Assembly: GCF_052056295.1 (NCBI RefSeq)
Contig: NZ_CP182493.1
Location: forward strand, 2,108,001 to 2,172,000
Source of the DNA: Catenovulum sp052056295
GTDB taxonomy: Bacteria; Pseudomonadota; Gammaproteobacteria; Enterobacterales; Alteromonadaceae
Direction of reading: 5' to 3'
Length of the DNA: 64,000 bases
Of this stretch, positions 36,535-45,233 are shown in pieces; within the stretch, counting starts at the first letter, position 1; every line of letters begins with the position of its first letter. The notes beneath the pieces were generated by a model. It saw only the letters and a program-made list of their open reading frames with translations, was not told the origin of the DNA and ran no database searches. A program made the position numbers and the translations under genes.

Positions 36535-36990
36535 AAAATGCTTACAACTTTCAGCCTCCGAGCTGGCTAGCTAGCAGTGCTGCTAGATTGGTGTATTAAA
36601 GCCCATTTGCAGCATAATTTTCTAAAAACGCTTTCCACCGTCCTTGGTCGCTCGCACAAGGCTTCCTGCCTTGTGAAGTTTTAGAAAATAAGCATGCAAA
36701 TAGACTCATAGCCAACATTATAATCGCTTCAACAAACTCTCAGCCACTCAGTTGGAATAAGGTGAGTGAGGGTGTTTCGAACAAAACCTCACAAGATAGG
36801 GATATCTTGTGCGAGCGTCTCAGGATGAGTTTAAAGCGATTTTGTGAGAAATATCTCATACACCTTATGTACATTGAGCACAATATCACAGCGTTTGCTG
36901 AGTTGTTTATAACTTCCAACCTCCGAGATAAAGAACTAGCAGCGCTACTAGCTTGAGCAACAGAGCCTATTTGCACTTTTTAACATCAAG
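36535..36990. repeat. Structured intergenic repeat, 36.5-kb copy
   Basis: This fills the gap between the GH13 gene and parD. An inverted module has hairpin CACAAGGC/GCCTTGTG at 36655-36675 and flanking arms that pair (ATTTGCA-ATTTTCTAAAA near 36605-36626 with its complement near 36679-36702). The direct module (36761-36864) has hairpin CACAAGATA-GGGA-TATCTTGTG at 36790-36811. A CCTCCGAG-AGCAGYGCTRCTAG segment occurs twice (36555 and 36919), showing that a second tandem unit begins and is cut off at about 36985 where parDE begins. No credible gene. Confidence 0.75.
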
Positions 36991-37033
36991 GCGTACTATT
37001 TGTAAGTAAATCTCTTACATGAAAGGTAATCAC

Positions 37034-37282
37034 ATGGCACGAACAATTACATTTCAACCTGGTGACAGAATGGGTGCTTTTATCGAAGAATTAGTAAAAT
37101 CTGGCGACTACAACAATCAGAGCGAAGTAATACGCGCTGCAGTAAGGCTGCTAGAAGAGCAAACCGCACAATCATCGCTATCAAAAATCAGACAACTCAT
37201 AGACGACGGCGACAATAGCCCTGACGTTGAAAATTGGTCAATGGATAGTTTGCAAAAAAGACTAGATAACCGACATGGCTAA
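37034..37282 (+). CDS. parD: ParD-type antitoxin
   Basis: An 82 aa antitoxin of a type II ParDE system. The ribbon-helix-helix N-terminus reads ARTITFQPGDRMGAFIEELV, followed by the ParD signature NQSEVIRAAVRLLEE (residues about 30-44) and an acidic tail that would bind the toxin. ATG 37034 is chosen with AAAGGT upstream; an in-frame ATG at 37019 would add five residues. It overlaps parE by 8 nt in the usual order. It probably represses its own promoter. Confidence 0.92.
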   Translation: MARTITFQPGDRMGAFIEELVKSGDYNNQSEVIRAAVRLLEEQTAQSSLSKIRQLIDDGDNSPDVENWSMDSLQKRLDNRHG

Positions 37283-37570
37283 CTTTAAAGTTTCAGAGCA
37301 AGCAAATAACGATTTATACGAAATAGCTCTATATACAGAAGATACTTGGGGGCGAGCGCAACGCCGACAGTATTTAGAAGAAATTAATAGGCGTTTCCAT
37401 CAACTAGCTGAAAATCCACATTTCCCAACTTCAAAAGACATCAGCCATATAAAACAAGGTTGTTACGCTTCCCCAATAAACCAGCATTTAATTATCTACC
37501 GAAATTCAGTTACGGCATAAGAATAGTGCGAGTTTTAGGCCAAATAATGGACTTAGAACGGCACCTGTAA
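37275..37570 (+). pseudogene. parE: ParE-type toxin gene with a 1-base frameshift
   Basis: The open frame from ATG 37275 ends at 37520 after 81 codons (HLIIYRNSVTA), short for ParE (about 95-100 aa). The missing C-terminus is intact in another frame directly after: GIRIVRVLGQIMDLERHL, then TAA at 37568-37570, the typical ParE ending. One lost base in GTTACGG (near 37509-37514) explains it; restored, the product would be 98 aa. The gene has the usual ParE pattern otherwise (SEQANNDLYEIALYTEDTWG, then GCYASPINQHLIIYR). It is either an inactivated toxin, a sequencing error or a case of frameshifting. Truncation would remove residues needed for toxicity in related proteins. Confidence 0.8.
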
Positions 37571-37571
37571 A

Positions 37572-37590
37572 GCAGCGCTACTAGTTTGGT
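37572..37590. repeat. Short repeat fragment after parE
   Basis: AGCAGCGCTACTAGTTTG at 37572-37589 matches AGCAGCGCTACTAGCTTG at about 36938-36955 with one difference. parDE thus lies between two pieces of the repeat, as if inserted in it. The fragment also includes the stop codon of the convergent kinase gene. Confidence 0.5.
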
Positions 37591-39728
37591 GTTGACTTGG
37601 CATACTTGCCCAACACTCGATAAAACTCTTCTAAATTTATCGGTTTAGCTATGCATTCTGTCATGCCTGCTGCAAGGTAATCACCAACTTCGTGAGTCAT
37701 GACATTGGCGGTGAGTGCAATAATAGGTAGTCTAGGGGCAAATTCACGAATAGCTTTAGTTGCACTAACGCCATCTAAATTGGGCATTTGAATATCCATT
37801 AACACCAAATCAGGTAGATTATTCTGACACTCACGTACAGCATCTAAACCATCTTCAACAAAAATGATTTCAGCGTGCGTATCTTGCAACATAGCTTTGA
37901 CCACTTCTTGATTGATTTCATTGTCTTCCGCTACCAATACTCGGTAACCCGAAAAGTTTGGTCGTGTACCCGTTTTTGCTTTGGGCGCTTTTTTAGTTTG
38001 TTCTACTTTCAACGTTATCGGAATAAAAAATTCAAAAGTAGAACCGCGCCCAATACTGCTGGTAAAAGTTAAGTCACCACCCATCATTTGTGCCAAACGC
38101 TTAGAAATAGTTAATCCCAAACCTGTGCCACCAAATTTCCTGCTAGTTGACTTATCCGCTTGTTCAAAAGCGGTAAATAACTTGTCTTGTACCGCTTTAT
38201 CTATGCCAACACCAGTATCATAAACCTGCATATGCAATTGATAAGATTTATCTTTTTGCTCTATTAAATCAGAAAAAACAATTACCATACCCTGCTGGGT
38301 AAATTTAATTGCATTGGCACACAAGTTATTAATAATTTGGATAATGCGTAAAGGATCACCCATTAAGGTTCTGTCTTTCAACTGACATTTTTTAACATCA
38401 AAAGTCAGTCCCTTTTCTTTAGCAAGATAACTATGAGTCGCTTCTATCTGCTTATAAATATCCGTCAAAGTAAACTCGATGTGCTCAATTTCTAGTTTGC
38501 CCGCTTCAATTTTAGAAAAATCTAACACATCATTGATAATGGCTAATAAAGAGCGTGCCGACATAGACACTTTGCTTAAATAATCTTGTTGCTGTTGGTT
38601 TAAATCGGTTTGCAAACACAGCTGCGTCATGCCAATTACGCCGTTTAGTGGGGTGCGAATTTCATGTGACATATTGGCTAAAAACTGTGATTTGGCAAAA
38701 TTGGCAGCTTCAGCTTTGGTTTTGGCTTGTTGCAGCTCTTGGTCAGCCAGCTTTTGCACTGTGATATCTTCGTATGTTCCAAGCACACCAACCACTTCAC
38801 CTTTGCTATCATGCAAAGCTATTTTACTGGTTCGCACCCATGCTATCGAACCGTCTTGGCGGCTTTGTCGTTCAACAAAATTTATTTTAGATGTGCCATT
38901 TTGGATAACATCAGCATCATCCGCACGATAGGCGTCCGCTTGCTCTCGCCACACTTGTTGATAATCATTTTGACCAATTATTGTAGCGGGGGAATCTAAA
39001 TTAGCGTCAGATGCAAAAGCTTGATTGCAACCAAGGTAATTAAGTTGTTTATCTTTCCAAAATACTCGCACCGGAATATGGTCAAGCACCAGTTGTAAAA
39101 AACCAGCAGCATAGTTGAGCTCTTCGTTGGTTTTTAACAGTTGTTGATTCTGTGTCTCTATTGTTTCGTCGGCTGAACGCAATGCTGAGCCAAAATGGCT
39201 AATTTGTAAGCCATTAAGCAAAATAATAGCGCTGCCAAAACAACAGAGCATAAATGCTTCGAGCACCCAAGCAATATACATGACAGGTACTTGTGAATAA
39301 TCTAAATCTAACCGTATCCACCCTAACTGTAAAAACACGGCTGACAAAAAATATCCAAAAACAAACAAGGCTAAAAAAATATAGGCGCGTTTGTATCCCC
39401 AAAAAACCGAGACTAAGTACAAACAAAATAAAGAAGTTACACCCGCTGAGCCCATAACACCAAAGCGGATTAAACCAATAAAAGCAATTAAGAACATTAA
39501 CCAAATTAAGCTATGCGCTTTAATGCTATATGTTAGGCGTGCTCTAAACCAATAAACGCTCCAAAACAGTCCAACAAATACTAATTGAATAATATTAGCT
39601 AAATCGATTTCTATAAAACGCAAACGAATAACAGCCAACAAAGCAGCAGGGATAGAAAATATCACCATAATACTCATAGCTTTGTGGATGATTAAATCTC
39701 TGAATATTGTTTTTTCAGTTGGCTTCAT
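37581..39728 (-). CDS. Hybrid sensor histidine kinase/response regulator
   Basis: A 715 aa membrane hybrid kinase. Residues 15-175 hold about six transmembrane helices with almost no periplasmic loops. A PAS domain lies at about 210-335 (LDHIPVRVFWKDKQLNYLGC, then GVLGTYEDITVQKLADQEL). HisKA has the phospho-acceptor His in NMSHEIRTPLNG (about 353). The HATPase domain has N, G1 and G2 boxes (NLCANAIKF, DTGVGI, GTGLGL). The receiver domain (about 595-710) has the phospho-acceptor Asp in LVLMDIQMPNLDG. No Hpt domain, so a separate Hpt partner is needed for a full phosphorelay. It follows the methyltransferase gene on the same strand with a 33-bp gap. Confidence 0.94.
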   Translation of the reverse strand: MKPTEKTIFRDLIIHKAMSIMVIFSIPAALLAVIRLRFIEIDLANIIQLVFVGLFWSVYWFRARLTYSIKAHSLIWLMFLIAFIGLIRFGVMGSAGVTSLFCLYLVSVFWGYKRAYIFLALFVFGYFLSAVFLQLGWIRLDLDYSQVPVMYIAWVLEAFMLCCFGSAIILLNGLQISHFGSALRSADETIETQNQQLLKTNEELNYAAGFLQLVLDHIPVRVFWKDKQLNYLGCNQAFASDANLDSPATIIGQNDYQQVWREQADAYRADDADVIQNGTSKINFVERQSRQDGSIAWVRTSKIALHDSKGEVVGVLGTYEDITVQKLADQELQQAKTKAEAANFAKSQFLANMSHEIRTPLNGVIGMTQLCLQTDLNQQQQDYLSKVSMSARSLLAIINDVLDFSKIEAGKLEIEHIEFTLTDIYKQIEATHSYLAKEKGLTFDVKKCQLKDRTLMGDPLRIIQIINNLCANAIKFTQQGMVIVFSDLIEQKDKSYQLHMQVYDTGVGIDKAVQDKLFTAFEQADKSTSRKFGGTGLGLTISKRLAQMMGGDLTFTSSIGRGSTFEFFIPITLKVEQTKKAPKAKTGTRPNFSGYRVLVAEDNEINQEVVKAMLQDTHAEIIFVEDGLDAVRECQNNLPDLVLMDIQMPNLDGVSATKAIREFAPRLPIIALTANVMTHEVGDYLAAGMTECIAKPINLEEFYRVLGKYAKSTPN

Positions 39729-39761
39729 AGCGCAAGTTATCTACCTATGGGTGTTTAACCT

Positions 39762-40427
39762 TTATGCCTTGGTTAAAAACACCACATCTTTGTCTATTAT
39801 TTCAAACGTCCAATTAAATTTAGACGCTAAATAAGCAAAGGTAAATTCTGAATAGAAACAAATATGAGTTAAATCGTTTTTATAGTGCCAAGTTGCAAAC
39901 GCCTGTGTATCCAATACTCTTTTTGTCATCACAGCCAGTACTCCTTGGTTGTCGAGTAATCTATCTAACAATGACCAAACACTATGGGCATCAGCAATAT
40001 GTTCTATCACTTCAGTTGCGGTAATAAATTGATACTTTCGCTGTAAAACCTCAGTTTGCGGAAAATAATACAAATCGTAATTGAGCACGCTAAAACCGTC
40101 GGCCTTAGCCATTTGGCTTAACACAGCACCTTCACCACAACCAAAGTCTAACCCTTGAATGTCAGCCGGAACTTGCTGATTTAAACGTGCTTTTAACGGT
40201 GCCCAAGTTCTTGATAAAAATTTTTGATACCCAAGGTCGGCAATCGAGTTATCGTGTTTATCGTATTCAGCTTTTTCGGCTTGCGCGGATAAGTGAAATT
40301 GTTGCGGCACAAATACCAATTGGCAGTGACGGCACTGCAAATAACTACGGCGTTTATCTTGATGGTAAAAGTGTGTATCTAGTGAACAACACAAGGGGCA
40401 AAGGCTATTTTCAATTTCTGTCGACAT
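39762..40427 (-). CDS. Class I SAM-dependent methyltransferase with zinc ribbon
   Basis: A 221 aa protein. The N-terminus has a C-x2-C pair (CPLC) and, about 20 residues later, another (CRHC), a zinc-ribbon pattern. The Rossmann methyltransferase core begins with motif I GLDFGCGEGAVLSQM (about residue 92-106), with TATEVIEHI as the post-motif. The family often modifies small molecules or sugar precursors, and the target is not evident here. It precedes the hybrid kinase gene on the same strand and is divergent from the EVE gene. Confidence 0.88.
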   Translation of the reverse strand: MSTEIENSLCPLCCSLDTHFYHQDKRRSYLQCRHCQLVFVPQQFHLSAQAEKAEYDKHDNSIADLGYQKFLSRTWAPLKARLNQQVPADIQGLDFGCGEGAVLSQMAKADGFSVLNYDLYYFPQTEVLQRKYQFITATEVIEHIADAHSVWSLLDRLLDNQGVLAVMTKRVLDTQAFATWHYKNDLTHICFYSEFTFAYLASKFNWTFEIIDKDVVFLTKA

Positions 40428-40548
40428 AACAAAACCAGAATTACAAATTAGCTAGTTTTTACTATAAAACCCTAACAATTGATAGCTTGCGAGATATCCT
40501 CTAAATATCTATGCTTAGTCCCATCAAGATATTCAACATAAAACAACT

Positions 40549-41013
40549 ATGAACTATTGGTTATTTAAAACAGAACCGGACGTATTTGGTATTGACCACT
40601 TACAATCGCGGCTAAATAAAACTGAAATGTGGGATGGCGTACGCAACTATCAAGCACGCAACTTTTTACGCGACCAAGTAAAAAAGGGGGATTTACTGTT
40701 TATTTACCATTCTAGTTGCAAAAATATCGGCATTGCCGGTTTAGCAGAAGTAGTACGTGAAGCTTACCCTGATCCAACGCAATTCGACCCAGAATCAAAA
40801 TACTATGATCCTAAATCAACAGCAGAAAACCCAAGATGGATTGCGGTGGATATCAAATTCAAGCAAAAATTCAACAAGGTTTTATCGCTGCAAGAGATTA
40901 AAAAAATGCCACAAATTATTGAGCTAGGTTTGGTCAAAAAAGGCCACAGACTTTCTATTATGCCCGTGGTGTTAGCTGAGTGGCAGTTGCTGCTAACAAG
41001 TGCACAAAATTAA
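40549..41013 (+). CDS. EVE domain protein
   Basis: A 154 aa single-domain EVE protein (PUA-like fold), the family that binds modified bases in RNA or DNA. The sequence NYWLFKTEPDVFGIDHLQ and WDGVRNYQARNFLRDQVKKG is typical, with KSTAENPRWIAVDI later, all characteristic of bacterial thymocyte-nuclear-protein-1-like members. Full length. The ligand here is unknown. Single gene, divergent from the methyltransferase gene. Confidence 0.95.
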   Translation: MNYWLFKTEPDVFGIDHLQSRLNKTEMWDGVRNYQARNFLRDQVKKGDLLFIYHSSCKNIGIAGLAEVVREAYPDPTQFDPESKYYDPKSTAENPRWIAVDIKFKQKFNKVLSLQEIKKMPQIIELGLVKKGHRLSIMPVVLAEWQLLLTSAQN

Positions 41014-41092
41014 TCAAAATCAATAGCTCAAGCATTTGTCTATTTTAATAAAATTGAACTATATTCAATAAACTAAAACCGACTGGTCAAGC

Positions 41093-42433
41093 GTGGTTTT
41101 CTTGATTTTCAAAAGAATAGAATTAGCCTACATCATCCTTTTCAGCCTAACTGTGGCCATATTATTGTGGCACGGCTTAGCTATGGACAACGTTTGGCAG
41201 GTGAAAGCAACCACTGAAACCAAACCTGAGTTAATTACAGATAATGCTCAAGGTGGGCAATCTAAAGCAGAATATTTTCCACAATCGCAATACTTTGATT
41301 TTGAGTGCGAAATTAAAACAGGTTTAATTCCTCACGCCTACTGTGGGGTATTTATCCCAGTTTATGATTGGACCAACAGCGTGTATGTTCATACAGATGA
41401 ATATCAATATTTGGAACTGGATATAGACCATAACAGTACATCCATGGACAATATAGCGATATTCTTAATCAACCAACATGATGCAATCAATGAACAAGGC
41501 GAAAAAGAGTCTCGCAATTTGCAATTTGTTCATTATTTCTATCCGCAACCAGGCAGACAAAGCGTCCGTATACCATTAAGTAAATTTGATATGCCAGCTT
41601 GGAGTGCTTTTTATCACCACAAAGCTGGGGTAGACGTATCTAATGCACTAGAGAAAATTAACTTTATTCAAGTATTAACTGGTGATGCGAGCGACGACCG
41701 GACGGTACATATCAAATTGCATTCAATTAAATTTACCGGTAAGTGGATAGCGACAAATAAACTCTATCTTTCAATTATTATCATTTGGGGCGTAATTGTA
41801 TTTTTGCACTTGATCAGCATTACCTTTAACTCACTTGAAAAATTGAGTTTGCAGAATAAGAAAAATGCCAGCTTAAACAAGCTCAATCGCCAATTGTTAG
41901 CACAAGCAAGCCACTTTGAAAATTTAGCTTTGTACGATGAGCTAACCGGATTGCTTAATCGCAAAGGTTTATCTAGTACATATGAGCGAGCAATTAGAGC
42001 TTATTTAGATGGGTCGCAAGCTTACGCGATGATTTTGATTGATATAGACCACTTCAAAAAAATTAACGATACTTATGGTCATGATGTGGGTGATGAAGCA
42101 TTAAAAAATGTTGCGCGCGCCATTCAACAACAGCTTAGATCTGAAGATACTATTGCCCGCTGGGGCGGTGAAGAAATGATAGTAATTACTCCCGTGTTTA
42201 ACTTGCAAGCAGCCTGTACTTTAGCTGAGCGAATACGTGAACAAATTGAAAAAACTCGCATTATTAACAATCAGGTCATCACAGCCAGCTTTGGCGTAGC
42301 TATGCTTGAATGTGACGACATAGATATTTGGTTTAAACAAGCTGATTTTGCCTTATACCAAGCTAAACATAATGGGCGTAATAGAGTAGAAACAACCAAC
42401 ACAGTAAACGAGCGGCAAGCGAAAACAGCTTAA
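41093..42433 (+). CDS. Membrane diguanylate cyclase (GGDEF)
   Basis: A 446 aa protein that should make c-di-GMP. One transmembrane helix at residues 8-25, a periplasmic domain of about 190 residues (beta-rich, with VRIPLSKFDMPAW; carbohydrate-binding-like in feel only), a second helix at about 224-243 (LYLSIIIIWGVIVFLHLI) and a short coiled coil. The GGDEF domain (about 275-435) has DELTGLLNRKGL and the active site RWGGEEMIVI, i.e. GGEEM, with catalytic residues kept. No RxxD inhibitory site stands out. The start is GTG 41093 with a weak ribosome binding site, so it is not secure. Confidence 0.9.
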   Translation: MVFLIFKRIELAYIILFSLTVAILLWHGLAMDNVWQVKATTETKPELITDNAQGGQSKAEYFPQSQYFDFECEIKTGLIPHAYCGVFIPVYDWTNSVYVHTDEYQYLELDIDHNSTSMDNIAIFLINQHDAINEQGEKESRNLQFVHYFYPQPGRQSVRIPLSKFDMPAWSAFYHHKAGVDVSNALEKINFIQVLTGDASDDRTVHIKLHSIKFTGKWIATNKLYLSIIIIWGVIVFLHLISITFNSLEKLSLQNKKNASLNKLNRQLLAQASHFENLALYDELTGLLNRKGLSSTYERAIRAYLDGSQAYAMILIDIDHFKKINDTYGHDVGDEALKNVARAIQQQLRSEDTIARWGGEEMIVITPVFNLQAACTLAERIREQIEKTRIINNQVITASFGVAMLECDDIDIWFKQADFALYQAKHNGRNRVETTNTVNERQAKTA

Positions 42434-42454
42434 CCGCATGTTAGTAAACCCAAG

Positions 42455-43096
42455 CTAGTTTCTAAGCTCTTGCATATCCGCAATTAACTCAGCTAATTTT
42501 TTAAACTGACGACCATAAATAATATTGAGATCTAATCTGTATAAAGCATCCGAAAAACGGGCAACAACAAACAGAATAACGGCAATGACCAACAGCAAAT
42601 AGTACGGGACGCCGAAAAGCAGCAATTCAGTTGGCCATGCAATCATTATCAAGCCAATTATTTCACCACCGGCATCGCTTACCAAAGCTTGTGCCGCCAT
42701 ACCAATAAAGAGTAATGGATAGAAAAATTTGTAATAGCGCGCATACACAGCAATGGAGTGTTGCAGCCAAGCATTAAAACTCATGATGTAGTCATAACTG
42801 CTCTGCCCTTTAGATAATTGATGTGACTTTCGCAGCTCTTTTTTAGCAATAATCACCAGTGGCACAAGCAGAAGGCAAATATACAAACCCAAAAAAGGCG
42901 CACCAATCAAACTAAACATCACAAGTGCTACTAAACTACCGCCGATTATGGCTTTGATATTCAGCGCAAACATCTGCTGCAGTTTATCAACTATGTTCTG
43001 TGATTTGCGGTTATACAAGTCATTAATTTTTGGAGCTATTAGTTGAGTTTCTTTTACAAAACCGTCTTTCCACATTTGTTCAATTGATTTACTCAT
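42455..43096 (-). CDS. Membrane protein paired with ECF sigma factor
   Basis: A 213 aa inner-membrane protein. The cytoplasmic N-terminus of about 47 residues (EQMWKDGFVKETQLIAPKIN) is followed by hydrophobic helices at about 48-85 (two close together), about 120-140 and 155-180, and a soluble helical C-terminus (YGRQFKKLAELIADMQELRN). The family is not recognised. Because it lies 15 nt after an ECF sigma gene with a good ribosome binding site, an anti-sigma role is the natural guess, but no ZAS-type H-x3-C-x2-C motif is seen. Confidence 0.75.
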   Translation of the reverse strand: MSKSIEQMWKDGFVKETQLIAPKINDLYNRKSQNIVDKLQQMFALNIKAIIGGSLVALVMFSLIGAPFLGLYICLLLVPLVIIAKKELRKSHQLSKGQSSYDYIMSFNAWLQHSIAVYARYYKFFYPLLFIGMAAQALVSDAGGEIIGLIMIAWPTELLLFGVPYYLLLVIAVILFVVARFSDALYRLDLNIIYGRQFKKLAELIADMQELRN

Positions 43097-43111
43097 TATC
43101 CCACCCTCTAG

Positions 43112-43600
43112 TTAATCTGCTTGATTAATAAACTTGGTTAATCTGCTTTTAATTCGCGTAATGCGCACACCTATGTTGTTGCTATTGCTGCCAATAATGT
43201 CAGCAATTTCTTCATAGGTTTTCTCTTCCAAATACAGCAAAATTACCGCTCTATCGGTTTCGGAAAGATGTTTAATCGCGTTGTACAACAAGTTAATTTC
43301 GTCATTGGCAAAGGCTTTGCTGTCGTCGATAACCTCATCAGGCAAAGAGTCAGAAACAATATGTTTATCGCCGTTTTTACTTTGTTTGAGATAAGTTAAA
43401 CAGACATTAAGTGATATACGGTAAATCCAGGTAGACCACTGACATTGCTGATTAAAATTGTCTTTGCTGCGCCAAATTTGCAGGCAAACTTCTTGGTAAT
43501 AATCTTCAAAATCTGCTTGGCTATTGGTATAAGCTCGACAGATTTTGATGATAATGCCCGCGTGCGGCAGAATGTATTGCAGATAAAAGTCACTACCCAT
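43112..43600 (-). CDS. ECF-family RNA polymerase sigma factor
   Basis: A 162 aa alternative sigma factor with regions 2 and 4. Region 2: ADFEDYYQEVCLQIWRSKDN, then WSTWIYRISLNVCLTYLKQ. Region 4: LSETDRAVILLYLEEKTYEE with IADIIGSNSNNIGVRITRIK, the helix-turn-helix for the -35 box. Short, with no extra C-terminal domain. It heads a two-gene unit with the membrane protein downstream; a lipoprotein gene lies 133 bp upstream on the same strand. Confidence 0.94.
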   Translation of the reverse strand: MGSDFYLQYILPHAGIIIKICRAYTNSQADFEDYYQEVCLQIWRSKDNFNQQCQWSTWIYRISLNVCLTYLKQSKNGDKHIVSDSLPDEVIDDSKAFANDEINLLYNAIKHLSETDRAVILLYLEEKTYEEIADIIGSNSNNIGVRITRIKSRLTKFINQAD

Positions 43601-43733
43601 AAAAAAGTAATATCCTAAATTATGTTATGACTGGTTAGTGGTTGGACGGTTGAGTTTATTACAGGCTAGTTTAAATTTTTTGATCTAGCCTGAAATAAAT
43701 CGATTTTTTGATGGTTTTGCAATTGTGTGGAAG

Positions 43734-45155
43734 TTATAAATTAACTGAAGGTGTGGGCAATTCGTAAGCTGCACTGTTCATATTCGCGCTGCACACAGGT
43801 AATTTATCCCCTTCAGGTAAATCGAATTGAGTTACACTGACAACCGCATCTGCTTTTTTCAAAACAATTAGAGTTGAAGTTAAATTTGGCTGATAAACAA
43901 TAGGATCTGTACACTCAAATCCTGGGTTTAGGATAGTAGTGATAATTCCGCCACCATTGGTATTTTTGGCTTTATCAATTTCAGTTAAACGCGCCTCAAA
44001 CATAAAATCAAACACCAGCTTATCTTTGTCCACTACAACAGATTGTTGGTGATAATCATCAACAAAAGTCAGGTTATCCCCAGTCACTCTATTGCTATCA
44101 CCGAATCCAAAACCATCTTGGTATAAACCCTGAGTGATTGCAAAATACATATCTGGATTTTCAGTTGCTTTGCGGTTGTATGGTGGCAATTCAATACTGG
44201 TGGCCTGTAAAATATTATTAGCATCAAACGCGCTTAACCACTGTAGTAAATTATCTTGAACCGAAGCAAATGCGGTTGGCTTAGCTTGTAACACCAATAA
44301 TTGCCAATCAGTAGTCGATGGCAATAAATTCACCATTTTCACGTTGTCAGTTTGATATAACTGCAAATCACCCGAAAGCTCAATGCTATCCATTTTCCAA
44401 TAATTACCATCACTATTTTGGAAAATACGTTCAGATAAAACTTGCGGCGATAAAGCAGCTAAATCCAATTCGATTTTCAAACTATTCAACCAATACAAAC
44501 GTGTAATTGCTGTGGTTGACAGCCAAGTATCAAAACCCAACAAGGTTGTAGAATTAACGCTTGCTAGTTGTTGCGCAGCAGCATCATTGTCATTTGAGAA
44601 ATCAACTAGCTCAATATCAGTAATAGCTTCTACCGCATTGTTTTTAAAACTGGTTAAAAACGGATAATCTGTTTGTAACGCCAGCCAGTTTTGAGTGGTA
44701 ATGTTTAAATATGAACTCTGTTCAAACTGGGTGAAATACTCAGTAAGATAAGGCATATAACCAGCTAATTCAGTATTAGCCAGCAAAGGCGATTGCCAGT
44801 ACAGGTCTTGCTCTTGCGCGCTAACAGACAAAAATTGCAATTGCTTTAACCGACCCCAATTTGAATAATAATTATTCTCTGCCAGCGGCTGATTGGCGAC
44901 AAAGTTTTGCACAAAAGCCGTATTGACGGCTTGGTTAAATTGCTCGAGTTCATCAGCAGAAATGGTTTTGGCAGATAGTTGTGTTTCAGTTTCAGCTTCA
45001 ACATTATCCATAATCGTTTCTGAAGTGTTTTTGCTATCATGCGCAGTTGCTTTTGAAACATCTGCAGATGTTTGTGCATCATCTGGCGATTTTGCCGAAT
45101 TACAGCCAATTAAGGCAACAAATGCGCCTAAGATTAAAGAATTGCGTAAAAACAT
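43734..45155 (-). CDS. Lipoprotein, possible divergent serpin-like
   Basis: A 473 aa lipoprotein (signal to Cys at about residue 18, ALIGC) with a low-complexity acidic linker of about 50 residues. The order of motifs in the main domain recalls serpins in a very diverged form: ELVDFSNDNDAAAQQLASVN, then ITRLYWLNSLKIELDL, later VKMVNLLPSTTDWQLLVL and SIELPPYNRKATENPDM, and near the end TSTLIVLKKADAVVSVTQF. No clear reactive-centre hinge is seen, so inhibition of proteases is doubtful. I otherwise do not recognise it. It lies between rtcR and the ECF sigma gene on the same strand. Confidence 0.6.
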   Translation of the reverse strand: MFLRNSLILGAFVALIGCNSAKSPDDAQTSADVSKATAHDSKNTSETIMDNVEAETETQLSAKTISADELEQFNQAVNTAFVQNFVANQPLAENNYYSNWGRLKQLQFLSVSAQEQDLYWQSPLLANTELAGYMPYLTEYFTQFEQSSYLNITTQNWLALQTDYPFLTSFKNNAVEAITDIELVDFSNDNDAAAQQLASVNSTTLLGFDTWLSTTAITRLYWLNSLKIELDLAALSPQVLSERIFQNSDGNYWKMDSIELSGDLQLYQTDNVKMVNLLPSTTDWQLLVLQAKPTAFASVQDNLLQWLSAFDANNILQATSIELPPYNRKATENPDMYFAITQGLYQDGFGFGDSNRVTGDNLTFVDDYHQQSVVVDKDKLVFDFMFEARLTEIDKAKNTNGGGIITTILNPGFECTDPIVYQPNLTSTLIVLKKADAVVSVTQFDLPEGDKLPVCSANMNSAAYELPTPSVNL

Positions 45156-45233
45156 AAGTCCATTTCCGTAGGAACTTTTAAAGTTGGGTTAAATTATGCC
45201 CGAAACTTTAACTATTTAGTACTACTATTAAAT

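Noticed and set aside
36762..36956. A 64-codon plus-strand frame in the repeat before parD
   Set aside because: It follows the repeat hairpin module, lacks a ribosome binding site and has no protein-like conservation.
43734..45155. Lipoprotein gene as part of the RtcR regulon
   Set aside because: It is on the rtcR strand, downstream of rtcR, with no sigma-54 element seen in the 78-bp gap; read-through from rtcR is possible but no link in function is visible.
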